DNA from: DAOPYE01 sp035352715
GTDB taxonomy: Bacteria; Acidobacteriota; Holophagae; Holophagales; Holophagaceae
Assembly: GCA_035352715.1 (NCBI GenBank)
Contig: DAOPYE010000005.1
Span: 1 to 51,708, forward strand
Direction: 5' to 3'
DNA length: 51,708 bases
Part shown: positions 43,091-51,235 of the stretch, piece after piece
Position numbering within the stretch: the stretch's first letter is position 1
How the letters are laid out: every line of letters begins with the position of its first letter
Made by a program: the position numbers and the translations under genes
Notes under the pieces: generated by a model
Database searches by the model: none
Told to the model about the DNA's origin: nothing
What the model saw: the letters and a program-made list of their open reading frames with translations, nothing else

Positions 43091-44401
43091 ATGGCGCTGA
43101 AATATTTTGGGACCGATGGAATTCGCGGCAAGGCGCTGGAATCGCCACTGACCCTTGAGGATGTCGGCCGGTGGGGCCAAGCCTGGGGGCGCGTTGCGCG
43201 GAAACGCGGCGCACGGGAACTGGTGGTTGGATGGGATCCGAGAAATAGCTCCGAAGCCATCGCGCAGGCCTTCCTCCAGGGGCTTGGCGACAACCTGGAG
43301 ACCTGCATCCTGGGGATGGTGCCGACGCCCGCCGTGGCGTGGGTCACCCTGAACCGGGCCAACGCCTGGGGCCTCATGATCAGCGCCAGTCACAATCCCC
43401 CGGAAGACAACGGCATCAAGGGATTCAATAGCGTTGGCGAAAAGATCGAGGAAGAGGACGAAGCCGCCATCGAGGCCGCCTTTGACGACACCCGTCCACG
43501 CTCCGGGAAAACGATTGATTTGACACCAAATGTCAAACCGATGAAAGACTACCTGGCCTCCCAGGAGAGCATCGACCTGCCCCACGATTTCCCCGTGGTC
43601 ATCGACTGCGCTCATGGCGCGACGGCGCCTTGGGCGCCGCGACTGCTGCACGGCGGCAAGATCCACTGGGTCGGAACGCCTGCGGATGGCTCCCGGATCA
43701 ATGTGGGCGTGGGCTCTACGCACCTCGACAACCTTCGAAGCGAGGTCCTGCGCCTGGGCGCTGCGGTCGGTATCGCCTTCGACGGCGACGGAGATCGATG
43801 CCTGTTGGTGGACTCCGAAGGCACCGTGGTTGATGGCGACCAGATCATTTGGCTCATGGCCCAGGATCTCCAAAGCCACGGCGTCGAGGTTCCTGGCGTC
43901 GTGGGAACCCTGATGAGCAACGGCGGGCTGGAGGAGGCTCTGACGAGCCTTGAGATCCCCTTTGCGCGGACCCAGGTCGGGGACAAGTTCATGCTGCGGG
44001 AACTCAATGCGCGGAAATGGGATCTCGCCGCAGAAGCGTCTGGACATGTGATCCAGAAGCATCTGGGTCCCTCGGGAGACGGACTTTCCGCGGCCATCGC
44101 CTGCCTCAAGGCGCTGCTGCGCCGCACCCCCCAGCAGCGCTGGGTCTGGCAGTTCCGCCCATGGCCCCTGAAGCTGGTGAATATCGTCGCTCCCCAGCGG
44201 GTGCCGCTGGAGGCCTGCTCCCAGCTCCAAAACGCCATGGAGCAGGTGACGCTTCAGTTTGGAAGCGAGGTCCGCATGGTTATCCGATGGTCGGGCACCG
44301 AACCCAAGCTGCGGCTCATGGTGGAAGCGCGCGAGGAAGCCACCGTCGCTGCCGTTCTTGAGCAACTTGAACCCGCGGCTCGCGCCGATTTAGGGCTTTG
44401 A
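43091..44401 (+). CDS. glmM: Phosphoglucosamine mutase
   Basis: GlmM converts glucosamine 6-phosphate to glucosamine 1-phosphate for peptidoglycan and LPS precursors. The protein opens with KYFGTDGIRG, the active serine is S100 in ISASHNP, the metal loop is FDGDGDR and the sugar-binding loop is EASGH; the phosphate-binding end is IRWSGTEPKLR. At 436 aa it is a little shorter than E. coli GlmM (445). AGGA precedes the ATG by about 8 nt. It keeps the conserved ftsH-folP-glmM order. Confidence 0.96.
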   Translation: MALKYFGTDGIRGKALESPLTLEDVGRWGQAWGRVARKRGARELVVGWDPRNSSEAIAQAFLQGLGDNLETCILGMVPTPAVAWVTLNRANAWGLMISASHNPPEDNGIKGFNSVGEKIEEEDEAAIEAAFDDTRPRSGKTIDLTPNVKPMKDYLASQESIDLPHDFPVVIDCAHGATAPWAPRLLHGGKIHWVGTPADGSRINVGVGSTHLDNLRSEVLRLGAAVGIAFDGDGDRCLLVDSEGTVVDGDQIIWLMAQDLQSHGVEVPGVVGTLMSNGGLEEALTSLEIPFARTQVGDKFMLRELNARKWDLAAEASGHVIQKHLGPSGDGLSAAIACLKALLRRTPQQRWVWQFRPWPLKLVNIVAPQRVPLEACSQLQNAMEQVTLQFGSEVRMVIRWSGTEPKLRLMVEAREEATVAAVLEQLEPAARADLGL

Positions 44402-44428
44402 CGAATTCACCTTGAACCCTGCTAGTCT
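44398..44428 (+). promoter_or_regulatory. Candidate promoter of pdxJ (TTGACG ... TGCTAGTCT)
   Basis: TTGACG at 44398-44403 and an extended -10 TGCTAGTCT at 44420-44428 are 19 nt apart, overlapping the end of glmM. This is the best-looking promoter by eye in the window, although the spacer is long. Confidence 0.4.
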
Positions 44429-44467
44429 GGGGTGGTTCCAGATCTAGTCCATTTGCGGAGTATCTCG

Positions 44468-45193
44468 TTGTCCACTCGTCTCGGCGTGAATATCGATCAT
44501 GTGGCGACCCTTCGTCAGGCGCGCCTGGGCCGTGAGCCGGAACCTGTTGCGGCAGCCCTGTTGGCGTGCGGAGCGGGAGCGCACAGCATCACCGTTCATC
44601 TGCGCGGGGATCGGCGCCATGTGCAGGAACGCGATGTGCGTCTGCTCAAGGAAGTGCTGCTCGTTCCCCTCAATGTGGAATGCGCGGCCACGCCCGAAGC
44701 CATGGCGACCGTCATTCCCATCAAGCCGAACTGGGTGACCCTCGTGCCGGAAACGCGCGAAGAGCTGACCACGCAGGGCGGTCTGGATGTGGTCTTCCTG
44801 CAGTCCCACCTGAAGCAGATCATTCGGGAACTGCGCACATCGGATATCCGCGTGAGCCTTTTCATCGATCCCCAGATGGAACAGGTGAAGATGGCCTCCC
44901 GCCTGGAAGCGGATGCCATCGAGTTCAACACGGGCATTTACGCAGACCTTCCCAATGGTGCAGATCCAACCGCCGAACTGGAGCGCCTTCGCGAAGCATC
45001 CAGACTCGGGGCTCGGGTCGGATTGCGTGTGCTCGCAGGCCATGGCCTGAACCTGCGCAACGTCGGCCCCATCGCGGCCATTCCGGAAATCGAAGAACTG
45101 AACATCGGCCACGCAATCATGGGGCGCGCCATTCTGGTTGGAATGGAGCGCGCCGTCCAGGAGATGATTGCAGCCATCAACGAGGCGATCTAG
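44468..45193 (+). CDS. pdxJ: Pyridoxine 5'-phosphate synthase
   Basis: PdxJ condenses 1-deoxyxylulose 5-phosphate with aminoacetone phosphate to make pyridoxine 5'-phosphate. The barrel protein begins RLGVNIDHVATLRQAR and has ITVHLRGDRRHVQERDV, NVECA, WVTLVPE, LFIDPQ, IEFNTGIYA, AGHGLNLRNV and ELNIGHAIMGRA. I start at TTG 44468 (241 aa): GGAG is 7 nt upstream and the product starts (M)STRLGVNIDH as in the family. Extending to ATG 44432 would add residues without similarity and would place the promoter inside the gene. It abuts the DUF4388 gene. Confidence 0.95.
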   Translation: MSTRLGVNIDHVATLRQARLGREPEPVAAALLACGAGAHSITVHLRGDRRHVQERDVRLLKEVLLVPLNVECAATPEAMATVIPIKPNWVTLVPETREELTTQGGLDVVFLQSHLKQIIRELRTSDIRVSLFIDPQMEQVKMASRLEADAIEFNTGIYADLPNGADPTAELERLREASRLGARVGLRVLAGHGLNLRNVGPIAAIPEIEELNIGHAIMGRAILVGMERAVQEMIAAINEAI

Positions 45194-46015
45194 ATGTCGA
45201 CCCTGCGCGGAAACCTGCAGAGCATTTCTCTGACGGACGTTGTCCAGCTTCTGCACGTCAACCGCAAGACCGGCAAGCTCCACATCATCCAAGGCAAGCG
45301 CACGGGCACCCTCTACGTTGAAAACGGCGAGGTGATCCATGCGGAAACGCCTCAGACTGCGGGGGAAAGCGCCGCGTTCGATGTGTTGGAATGGGACAAA
45401 GGTGAATTCGAGTTCGTGGTCGCTAAATTCAAGGTGCCCACCAGCATCCGCCGCTCTGTCACCGACCTGTTGATGGAATCGGCCCGCACATCCGATTCCC
45501 GTAAGCGGTTGAGGGGCATCTTCCCGAACCTTCACGCCGTGCCATGGCCCACCGCCAAGGAACCCCAGCTTTCCTCGGGGCTCAAGATCTTCCAGGAAGA
45601 CCGCAAGGTACTGCCCTTCCTTGATGGATTCAGGGATTTCCTTGAGATCATCAATGTGACCGAATTGGGCGAAGTGAGCGTGCTGCAAACCTGCCTCTTG
45701 CTCAAGGAAGCCGGTCGGCTCCAGGTGCTGGAGCCCTCCATCACGCTGACCGTCCACACCCTGAAGACCGGCCTTTTCAAGAAGGGCGATCACATTGAGG
45801 CCTCCAAGACCGTGGAGTCGGTCTGGCAGCTCATGGGACCGTACCGCAATAGCCAGATCCGCAACGCGCGCATCATGTGGCCAGAAGGTCCTGCCGTGGA
45901 GACGATCCAATTCAACGGGAACGTCGAAGACCAGACGGTCCTGATCCCCAAGGAACTCATGCAGGCGTGGGGGCTTTCCGAAGGAATACTTGTCAGTCTG
46001 CGCCCTGCTCCATAG
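45194..46015 (+). CDS. DUF4388 (PatA-like N-terminal) domain protein
   Basis: The first 110 residues match DUF4388: LRGNLQSISLTDVVQLLHVNRKTGKL, GTLYVENGEVIHAE and FDVLEWDKGEFEFV. This domain is frequent in deltaproteobacterial and acidobacterial signalling proteins and in cyanobacterial PatA. The remaining 160 residues include a helical part (FLDGFRDFLEIINVTELGEVSVLQTCLLLKEAG) and a C-terminal strand-rich end (VLIPKELMQAWGLSEGILVSL) somewhat like an AbrB-type fold. It starts directly after the pdxJ stop and is followed after 18 nt by a CheZ-like gene, with which it probably works. Function unknown. Confidence 0.82.
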   Translation: MSTLRGNLQSISLTDVVQLLHVNRKTGKLHIIQGKRTGTLYVENGEVIHAETPQTAGESAAFDVLEWDKGEFEFVVAKFKVPTSIRRSVTDLLMESARTSDSRKRLRGIFPNLHAVPWPTAKEPQLSSGLKIFQEDRKVLPFLDGFRDFLEIINVTELGEVSVLQTCLLLKEAGRLQVLEPSITLTVHTLKTGLFKKGDHIEASKTVESVWQLMGPYRNSQIRNARIMWPEGPAVETIQFNGNVEDQTVLIPKELMQAWGLSEGILVSLRPAP

Positions 46016-46033
46016 ATTCACCCGAGAGCCATC

Positions 46034-46981
46034 ATGGAAAACCTGGACCCATTCAACAGCCCTGAGCCACTGCCGCAGGTGGACGATTCCGGAGACCTGC
46101 TCCAGGAATTCCGTAATCGCAATGAAGCCATGGACGCCCGTTTGGACAATCTGCTGGAATTGGTCCATCAGATTCGGGGAGAACTGCAGGACGAATCCAA
46201 GCGGAGCTTGACCCGGCTGGCCGCCGCCGCCGCGGATATGGCGAACGGACGCGTCTACCAGCAAATCGATATCCAGGCCAAGGGGGAACTCGGCGCCCTG
46301 GTCAGCAGCATCAATCAGACCCTCCAGAACCTGCAGCAACTGGATTCTTCTGTCAAACAACAGAGCACCCAGGTGCCAGAGCTGGCGGCGCAACTCGACG
46401 CCATCACCGCGGATACGGAAGAGGCCACCCAGAGCGTCATGAACCGCCTCGACGCGCTGATGCAGGCGGCTGATGAAGCCGGGCGTGGGGTAGCCCTGGC
46501 TGCAGCCCAGATTACCGAGATTCAGGAAGGCCATACGCGCTTCCAGAGCCAGATCGACGCCTTCCTTGCGCGCGCCAGCCAAGGCGAAGACCCCACCCGC
46601 GTGGCCCAGGAAATCCTTGAGTTCCTGTTCGAGCATCAGACCACCACGCGCCTGCCACCCATGGACTTGGACAATGTTCAAATCCAGGTCAAGCGCGTCT
46701 CTGACGAGTCCTTCGAGATATTGAACACACTGCAGTTCCAGGACATTACGCGACAGAAGGTCGAAAAGGTGGTCCTGCTGCTCAAGCAGTTCAAGGCCGG
46801 ACTCTCGCGCCTTCTCTCAATCTTCAAGATCGAGACGGAAGACACACCCGCCGGATCAAGCGTCTTCGAGCACCGCCAGGCGGCGACTCAGGAGAAGATC
46901 TTCGACACCAATCTGAGTCCAGACGAGAAGAAGGAATCCGTCGAAGACATCATCGCCCAGTTCAAGAAGGGCAAAGGCTAG
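46034..46981 (+). CDS. Soluble HAMP/CheZ-like putative response-regulator phosphatase
   Basis: This 315-residue protein has no membrane segment. Residues 60-105 look like a HAMP domain (ADMANGRVYQQIDIQAKGELGALVSSINQTL written in part), followed by a long coiled coil (105-205). Residues 220-260 carry LQFQDITRQ (233-241), which matches the FQDLTGQ active site of CheZ, with D237 and Q241 at the catalytic positions. The tail SVEDIIAQF (302-310) resembles the CheY-binding tail of CheZ. It should therefore dephosphorylate a CheY-like receiver, not encoded here. It is the last gene of the pdxJ unit and converges on an amidotransferase gene. Confidence 0.75.
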   Translation: MENLDPFNSPEPLPQVDDSGDLLQEFRNRNEAMDARLDNLLELVHQIRGELQDESKRSLTRLAAAAADMANGRVYQQIDIQAKGELGALVSSINQTLQNLQQLDSSVKQQSTQVPELAAQLDAITADTEEATQSVMNRLDALMQAADEAGRGVALAAAQITEIQEGHTRFQSQIDAFLARASQGEDPTRVAQEILEFLFEHQTTTRLPPMDLDNVQIQVKRVSDESFEILNTLQFQDITRQKVEKVVLLLKQFKAGLSRLLSIFKIETEDTPAGSSVFEHRQAATQEKIFDTNLSPDEKKESVEDIIAQFKKGKG

Positions 46982-47002
46982 CAGCCAGCATCCCCAGCCC
47001 AT

Positions 47003-47036
47003 GATCGGATCAGTCCGCCGACGCGCTGATCCGATC
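47003..47036. terminator. Hairpin between convergent genes, inside the amidotransferase 3' end
   Basis: GATCGGATCAG (47003-47013) is perfectly complementary to 47026-47036 around a 12-nt loop. It overlaps the stop codon (47010-47012) and last codons of the amidotransferase gene and lies 22 nt after the CheZ-like gene. There is no T-run. Confidence 0.6.
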
Positions 47037-47711
47037 CAGAAGCTCGAAATTGATCTCGCGAAGCTGCTCAAACAGATCCGTTCTGGCCAGGAAGGCTTCC
47101 GGCTGCTGGACATAGCGATCCATGAAGGATTCGCCTTCCGCCTTCGACGCCTCAATGAGGCCCTGGATCGAGGCCTTGGAAAATTCCAGGTGGCATTGCA
47201 GTCCGATGCAATGTCTCACGCGAAAGGCCTGGGCGGCGCAGGCCTCGCTGAAGAGCCCGTGTCTTGCGCCGGGCGGAATCGCGAAGGTGTCACCGTGCCA
47301 ATGGAACGCCTCGAACCGCTGCGGCAGGGCGGAAAACACCTCGTCCATCTGGGCTGACGCCGGGCGCTCCACCGCATGCCAGCCAATCTCACGCCAGGCG
47401 TTGCGGACCACAGCCCCACCCAGTCGTTCCGCCAACAATTGGGCCCCCAGGCAGATGCCAAGCACCGGCCGATCGGCGGCCAGAATCGCGTCGAGAAACG
47501 CCTTTTCCGCCCGAAGCCACGGGTAGGCGGCCTCTTCGCCGACATTCATCGGCCCGCCCAAGATGACCAGGAAGTCGAATGAATCGAACGCTGGAGCGGG
47601 GTCTCCCAGGTGCCACTGCGTGAACGCCAGGGAATGACCTCGGTGTTCCGCCCATTCGGCAAGGGTGCCCGCGCCTTCGTACGCAACATGCTGGAAAACC
47701 TGGATCCGCAC
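47010..47711 (-). CDS. Class I glutamine amidotransferase (GMP synthase-like)
   Basis: A 233-residue stand-alone GATase domain with nucleophile C87 in GICLGAQ and the partners H174 and E176 in LQCHLEF, so the triad is complete. The oxyanion region reads ILGGPMNVGEE. Proteins of this kind resemble the amidotransferase half of GMP synthase but often hydrolyse gamma-glutamyl compounds; the acceptor substrate cannot be told. It stands alone, divergent from the propeller-GGDEF gene. Confidence 0.88.
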   Translation of the reverse strand: MRIQVFQHVAYEGAGTLAEWAEHRGHSLAFTQWHLGDPAPAFDSFDFLVILGGPMNVGEEAAYPWLRAEKAFLDAILAADRPVLGICLGAQLLAERLGGAVVRNAWREIGWHAVERPASAQMDEVFSALPQRFEAFHWHGDTFAIPPGARHGLFSEACAAQAFRVRHCIGLQCHLEFSKASIQGLIEASKAEGESFMDRYVQQPEAFLARTDLFEQLREINFELLDRISASAD

Positions 47712-47806
47712 AATATTTCCCTTCCAGAAAGGCCTTTCAGCACGAAGTCGGATTCAAGATTTTCCCATCAGGGTCGATCCGGGGGATAGTCCATGAACCC
47801 AGGAAA

Positions 47807-50800
47807 ATGCTCCGATTCTTGATCCACCTCAGTCTTGCGCTGCTTATCGGAAGCCATAGCGGCTTCTGCGCGGATCTATTGACTGGACGCTTCACCTTTG
47901 CGTCCTACGGAAGCCATCAGGGCCTGGGCAACCTCGCTGTGCGCCGCCTGATCCAGGATCCAGACGGCTTCATCTGGGTGGGAACGGAAGACGGCCTCTA
48001 CCGTTTCGACGGCATGCAATTCAAGGCCTTTGGCATGAAAGACGGGTTGCCCTCCGCCTTCATCGAGACCTTGGGACTGGATGCCCAAGGCCAACTCTGG
48101 GTGGGCACCTACCGCGGACTCGTGCGTTTTGACGGCCGGAAATTCCATCCCGTCCCCTTGTCAGAGGAGGCCGCGCGCGTGACAGGCCTCGCGCTGGATC
48201 GCCATCATCGCGTATGGATCGCGACCGACAATGGACTGCTGCATGATGGCCCCCAGGGCTTCACGCTGGATCCAGCCTGGCCCGGCGGCCCTGCCCTGGC
48301 CCTTGCGAACGCGCCCGATGGCACCCTCTGGTCGGCGCAGGGAACGACGCTCCTTCGAAGGACGGAAGGCCATGGGACCGCCATGTGGAGCCCCCAGGGA
48401 GAAATCACCTCGGGGGCGATCCGCTTCATCGGCGTGGATCCCCAGGGGTCGCCTTGGGTGATTGGGCCGCGCGGCATCTGGGGCTGGAATCCACCCGGAC
48501 GACTCTGGCGCGTGGCGGGGTTCGAGCCGCTGACCCGGGATCGCCTGGGCCGTCCCACGGGTCCCCCGATCTGGGATCCCTCGGGGCGCCTGTGGCTTCC
48601 ATGCACCGGTGGCGCAGCCTTCATGGAACAGGGGGTATGGCGTTCCTTTTCCCGCGCCAACGGCCTGCCCATCGCCTTCTCGAACGCCCTTTTGGCGGAT
48701 CGGGAAGGCCACATCTGGGTCGGCGGCACGGGGTTGCACCGGCTTCTGGGCGAAGGATCCGTCGAAGCCATCACCAGCCTGGAAGGACTGCCAGAGGATT
48801 GCGTGCGAGGCGTATGGAAAGGAGCCTCCAGCGAGATCCTCATCGGCACGGATACGGGGCTGGCGGTCTGGAACAACCGTAAATGGATCAGGCCAAGTCT
48901 GTTTGTGGGGAAAGCCATCCGCGCCAGCTGCCTGGATCCGGATGGCACCCGCTATTTGGCAGGCCATTCGCCGGATATTTTCGCCTGGCCCGCCCATGGC
49001 AAACCCTTTGCACTATCGCTCCCAGCAGGGCTTCTCGGCACGGGTCGGATTTTCGATCTGGCCTGGCTGGACCATCGACTCTGGGTGGCCACGGAAAACG
49101 GCGGCCTCATCAGCCTTCAGCAAGGCGCCGAAGGCTGGATCGGGGAGCGGGAAGCGCTTCCCAGCGGGACCCCCAGCGAACGCTTCAGCGATTTGTATAT
49201 CGACTCATCCCACCGCCTCTGGGCAACGGGAAGCCTCGGATTGGGGTTGCGGACCCCCGACGGTCGCTGGCTGCGCTTTGGGACCTCGGATGGACTGGAG
49301 CGAAATCATGTGGCCTACCTCCTCCAGCGCGCATCCGGCGAATACCTCATCGCCTATTTCGATGGCGTTGGCATCACACGATTCCAATTGGATGGCGAGC
49401 GGCTGCGCGTCACGGGCCGACTGGACCAGGCTTCGGGCCTGCGCTCGAACAAGGTCTATTCCATGCTGGAGGACCACACCAAGCGCCTCTGGGTGGGCAC
49501 CGGTCTGGGACTCACCCTGTTCAACCGCCCGCCAGACTACGCATCCCACCTGGACTTCACCAACGATCAGGGCCTTGCAAGCGAAGACTGCAATGCCCTG
49601 GCGCTCATGGAGGATGCCTCTGGGGATGTCTGGGTCGGCACTGGTGGCGGTTTGATCCATCTTCGGAACGCCTGGCGACAGACGCACCCATCGCCGCCCC
49701 CCACGCGCATCCTGGCCTCCAGCTTCAAGACCCGCACCAGCCTGGGGGATCAGTGGGATGGCATCCCCGAATCAAAGGTCACCCGCTCACCCGCCAACAC
49801 ATTCAATGTCCAGTTCGCCGCCCTGGGATTCCACTCCAGCGGGATCGAGCACCGCGTCCGCCTGCTTGGGCTCGAGACGACCTGGCATCTGACCAGTTCC
49901 CATGAAGCCCGATTCCCTGGATTGGAGCCCGGACGTTATCGTTTCGAAGTCCAGTCACGGTATCCCTTCGGCGATTGGGGCGCGCTGGACGCCCTCGAAT
50001 TCACCGTCAAACCGCACCTGTGGCAGACCTGGTGGTTCCGAATCGTAGCCGCGGCGCTGGTTCTGGTGTTGAGCGCGTCAGCGATTCGCCGCCATATCCG
50101 CCTGATCCGCCAACAGGGCCTTTCTGACCCCCTGACGGGCCTCCGCAATCGCCGCAGCCTGGACCGGGAGTTCATCAAGGATGTGGAACTCACCAAGCGC
50201 CGCTATGCCCTATGGAACCACCAGGTGGCCGATCCTCCCAGCAACCAGGACCTGATCTTCTACATGGTGGATATCGATCACTTCAAGCTGGTGAACGATA
50301 CGTACGGCCACGCCACCGGGGATCGTGTGCTCAAGCGCATGGCGAAAATCCTGCTCCAGGCTTCGCGAGGATCCGATTCCGTGATCCGCTGGGGAGGCGA
50401 AGAGTTCTTGCTCATCGCGAGGCAGGCCGACCGGCGTCAGGCCCAAGTCGTGGCCGAGCGCATCCGCAGTTCCGTCGCCCGCGAGGCATTCGAAAGCCTT
50501 GAAGGTCACCACATTCCCCTCACCTGCTCCGTCGGCTTCTGCCCCTTCCCCCTGCAGCCAGGGTTTTCCGATGCCCTGTCATGGGAGGAAACCGTGGGCA
50601 TCTCCGATCAGTGCTTGTACGCCGCTAAGCGCAGCGGGCGAAACCTGTGGGTTGGATTGCAGGCCAAGAATTACGGCCTGCTGCACCCCGATGCGCAGAA
50701 TGCGTCCGCCTACTCCATCCCCGCATGGATCGAAGAAGAATTGGTCGAAATTCAGACCAACCACCCGCATCCGCAGGCGATGGTCTGGGATCTGGTTGGC

Positions 50801-50809
50801 AGCCTCTAA
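47807..50809 (+). CDS. Two-component-regulator-type propeller sensor with GGDEF output
   Basis: The 1000-residue protein starts with a signal sequence (about 1-22). About twelve propeller strand repeats of the type GFIWVGTEDGLYRFDG, QLWVGTYRGLVRFDG and HIWVGGTGLHRL follow, likely two seven-bladed propellers to about residue 620. Next is a Y_Y_Y-type beta domain (about 640-735, FPGLEPGRYRFEVQ), one membrane segment (about 745-763) and a GGDEF domain with DPLTGLRNRRSLD, WGGEEF and an RGSD inhibitory-site motif. It should sense a ligand outside and make cyclic di-GMP inside. AGG stands close to the ATG. Confidence 0.9.
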   Translation: MLRFLIHLSLALLIGSHSGFCADLLTGRFTFASYGSHQGLGNLAVRRLIQDPDGFIWVGTEDGLYRFDGMQFKAFGMKDGLPSAFIETLGLDAQGQLWVGTYRGLVRFDGRKFHPVPLSEEAARVTGLALDRHHRVWIATDNGLLHDGPQGFTLDPAWPGGPALALANAPDGTLWSAQGTTLLRRTEGHGTAMWSPQGEITSGAIRFIGVDPQGSPWVIGPRGIWGWNPPGRLWRVAGFEPLTRDRLGRPTGPPIWDPSGRLWLPCTGGAAFMEQGVWRSFSRANGLPIAFSNALLADREGHIWVGGTGLHRLLGEGSVEAITSLEGLPEDCVRGVWKGASSEILIGTDTGLAVWNNRKWIRPSLFVGKAIRASCLDPDGTRYLAGHSPDIFAWPAHGKPFALSLPAGLLGTGRIFDLAWLDHRLWVATENGGLISLQQGAEGWIGEREALPSGTPSERFSDLYIDSSHRLWATGSLGLGLRTPDGRWLRFGTSDGLERNHVAYLLQRASGEYLIAYFDGVGITRFQLDGERLRVTGRLDQASGLRSNKVYSMLEDHTKRLWVGTGLGLTLFNRPPDYASHLDFTNDQGLASEDCNALALMEDASGDVWVGTGGGLIHLRNAWRQTHPSPPPTRILASSFKTRTSLGDQWDGIPESKVTRSPANTFNVQFAALGFHSSGIEHRVRLLGLETTWHLTSSHEARFPGLEPGRYRFEVQSRYPFGDWGALDALEFTVKPHLWQTWWFRIVAAALVLVLSASAIRRHIRLIRQQGLSDPLTGLRNRRSLDREFIKDVELTKRRYALWNHQVADPPSNQDLIFYMVDIDHFKLVNDTYGHATGDRVLKRMAKILLQASRGSDSVIRWGGEEFLLIARQADRRQAQVVAERIRSSVAREAFESLEGHHIPLTCSVGFCPFPLQPGFSDALSWEETVGISDQCLYAAKRSGRNLWVGLQAKNYGLLHPDAQNASAYSIPAWIEEELVEIQTNHPHPQAMVWDLVGSL

Positions 50810-50813
50810 TCTG

Positions 50814-50842
50814 GCTTGATTCGGTGGCTGAAGGAATCAGGC
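50814..50842. terminator. Hairpin between convergent genes
   Basis: Bases 50814-50822 pair with 50834-50842 (9 bp, one G-T) around an 11-nt loop, just after the GGDEF stop and across the stop codon (50837-50839) of the small membrane protein gene. Confidence 0.5.
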
Positions 50843-51217
50843 GTTCCGAGGGGTCGCGCGACGAAAAGCGACGAGGTGCAGCAATCCCGTGACGACGCAG
50901 ACCACCAGAATGGCCCGTGAGGGGTGGGGAAAGAACACGACCTCGCCCACCGCGCGCGTCAGGTAGACGAGCATGCCCAACAGCACCGAAAGCCGCCCCA
51001 GTCGCGTCGATAGCTCGCGGGGGCAGGCCAGGAAAGCCAGCGCCAGGAACAGGATCATCAGAGTTCCGCCGACATTGAACGCCATCAGCAAGGCGCGCAC
51101 TCCGGGCTCCAGCCCCGGCAGGCGTGTGATCACCAGGAAAAGCAGCAGATGGAACAAGGCGAACAGCGCGTTGACCGCACCACAGCACCAAAGGATCGTT
51201 CTCGTCGTCGCATCCAT
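50837..51217 (-). CDS. Small four-helix membrane protein of unknown function
   Basis: The 126-residue protein has four hydrophobic segments (about 8-30, 43-66, 74-92 and 98-117), with ALFHLLLFLVITRLPG in the first and RAVGEVVFFPHPS before the last. His and Glu residues lie inside or near the membrane parts, which might bind a ligand. I do not recognise the family. It begins 18 nt after metA on the same strand and is probably co-transcribed with it. Confidence 0.7.
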   Translation of the reverse strand: MDATTRTILWCCGAVNALFALFHLLLFLVITRLPGLEPGVRALLMAFNVGGTLMILFLALAFLACPRELSTRLGRLSVLLGMLVYLTRAVGEVVFFPHPSRAILVVCVVTGLLHLVAFRRATPRNA

Positions 51218-51235
51218 GATCGGACTCCAGGAGTA

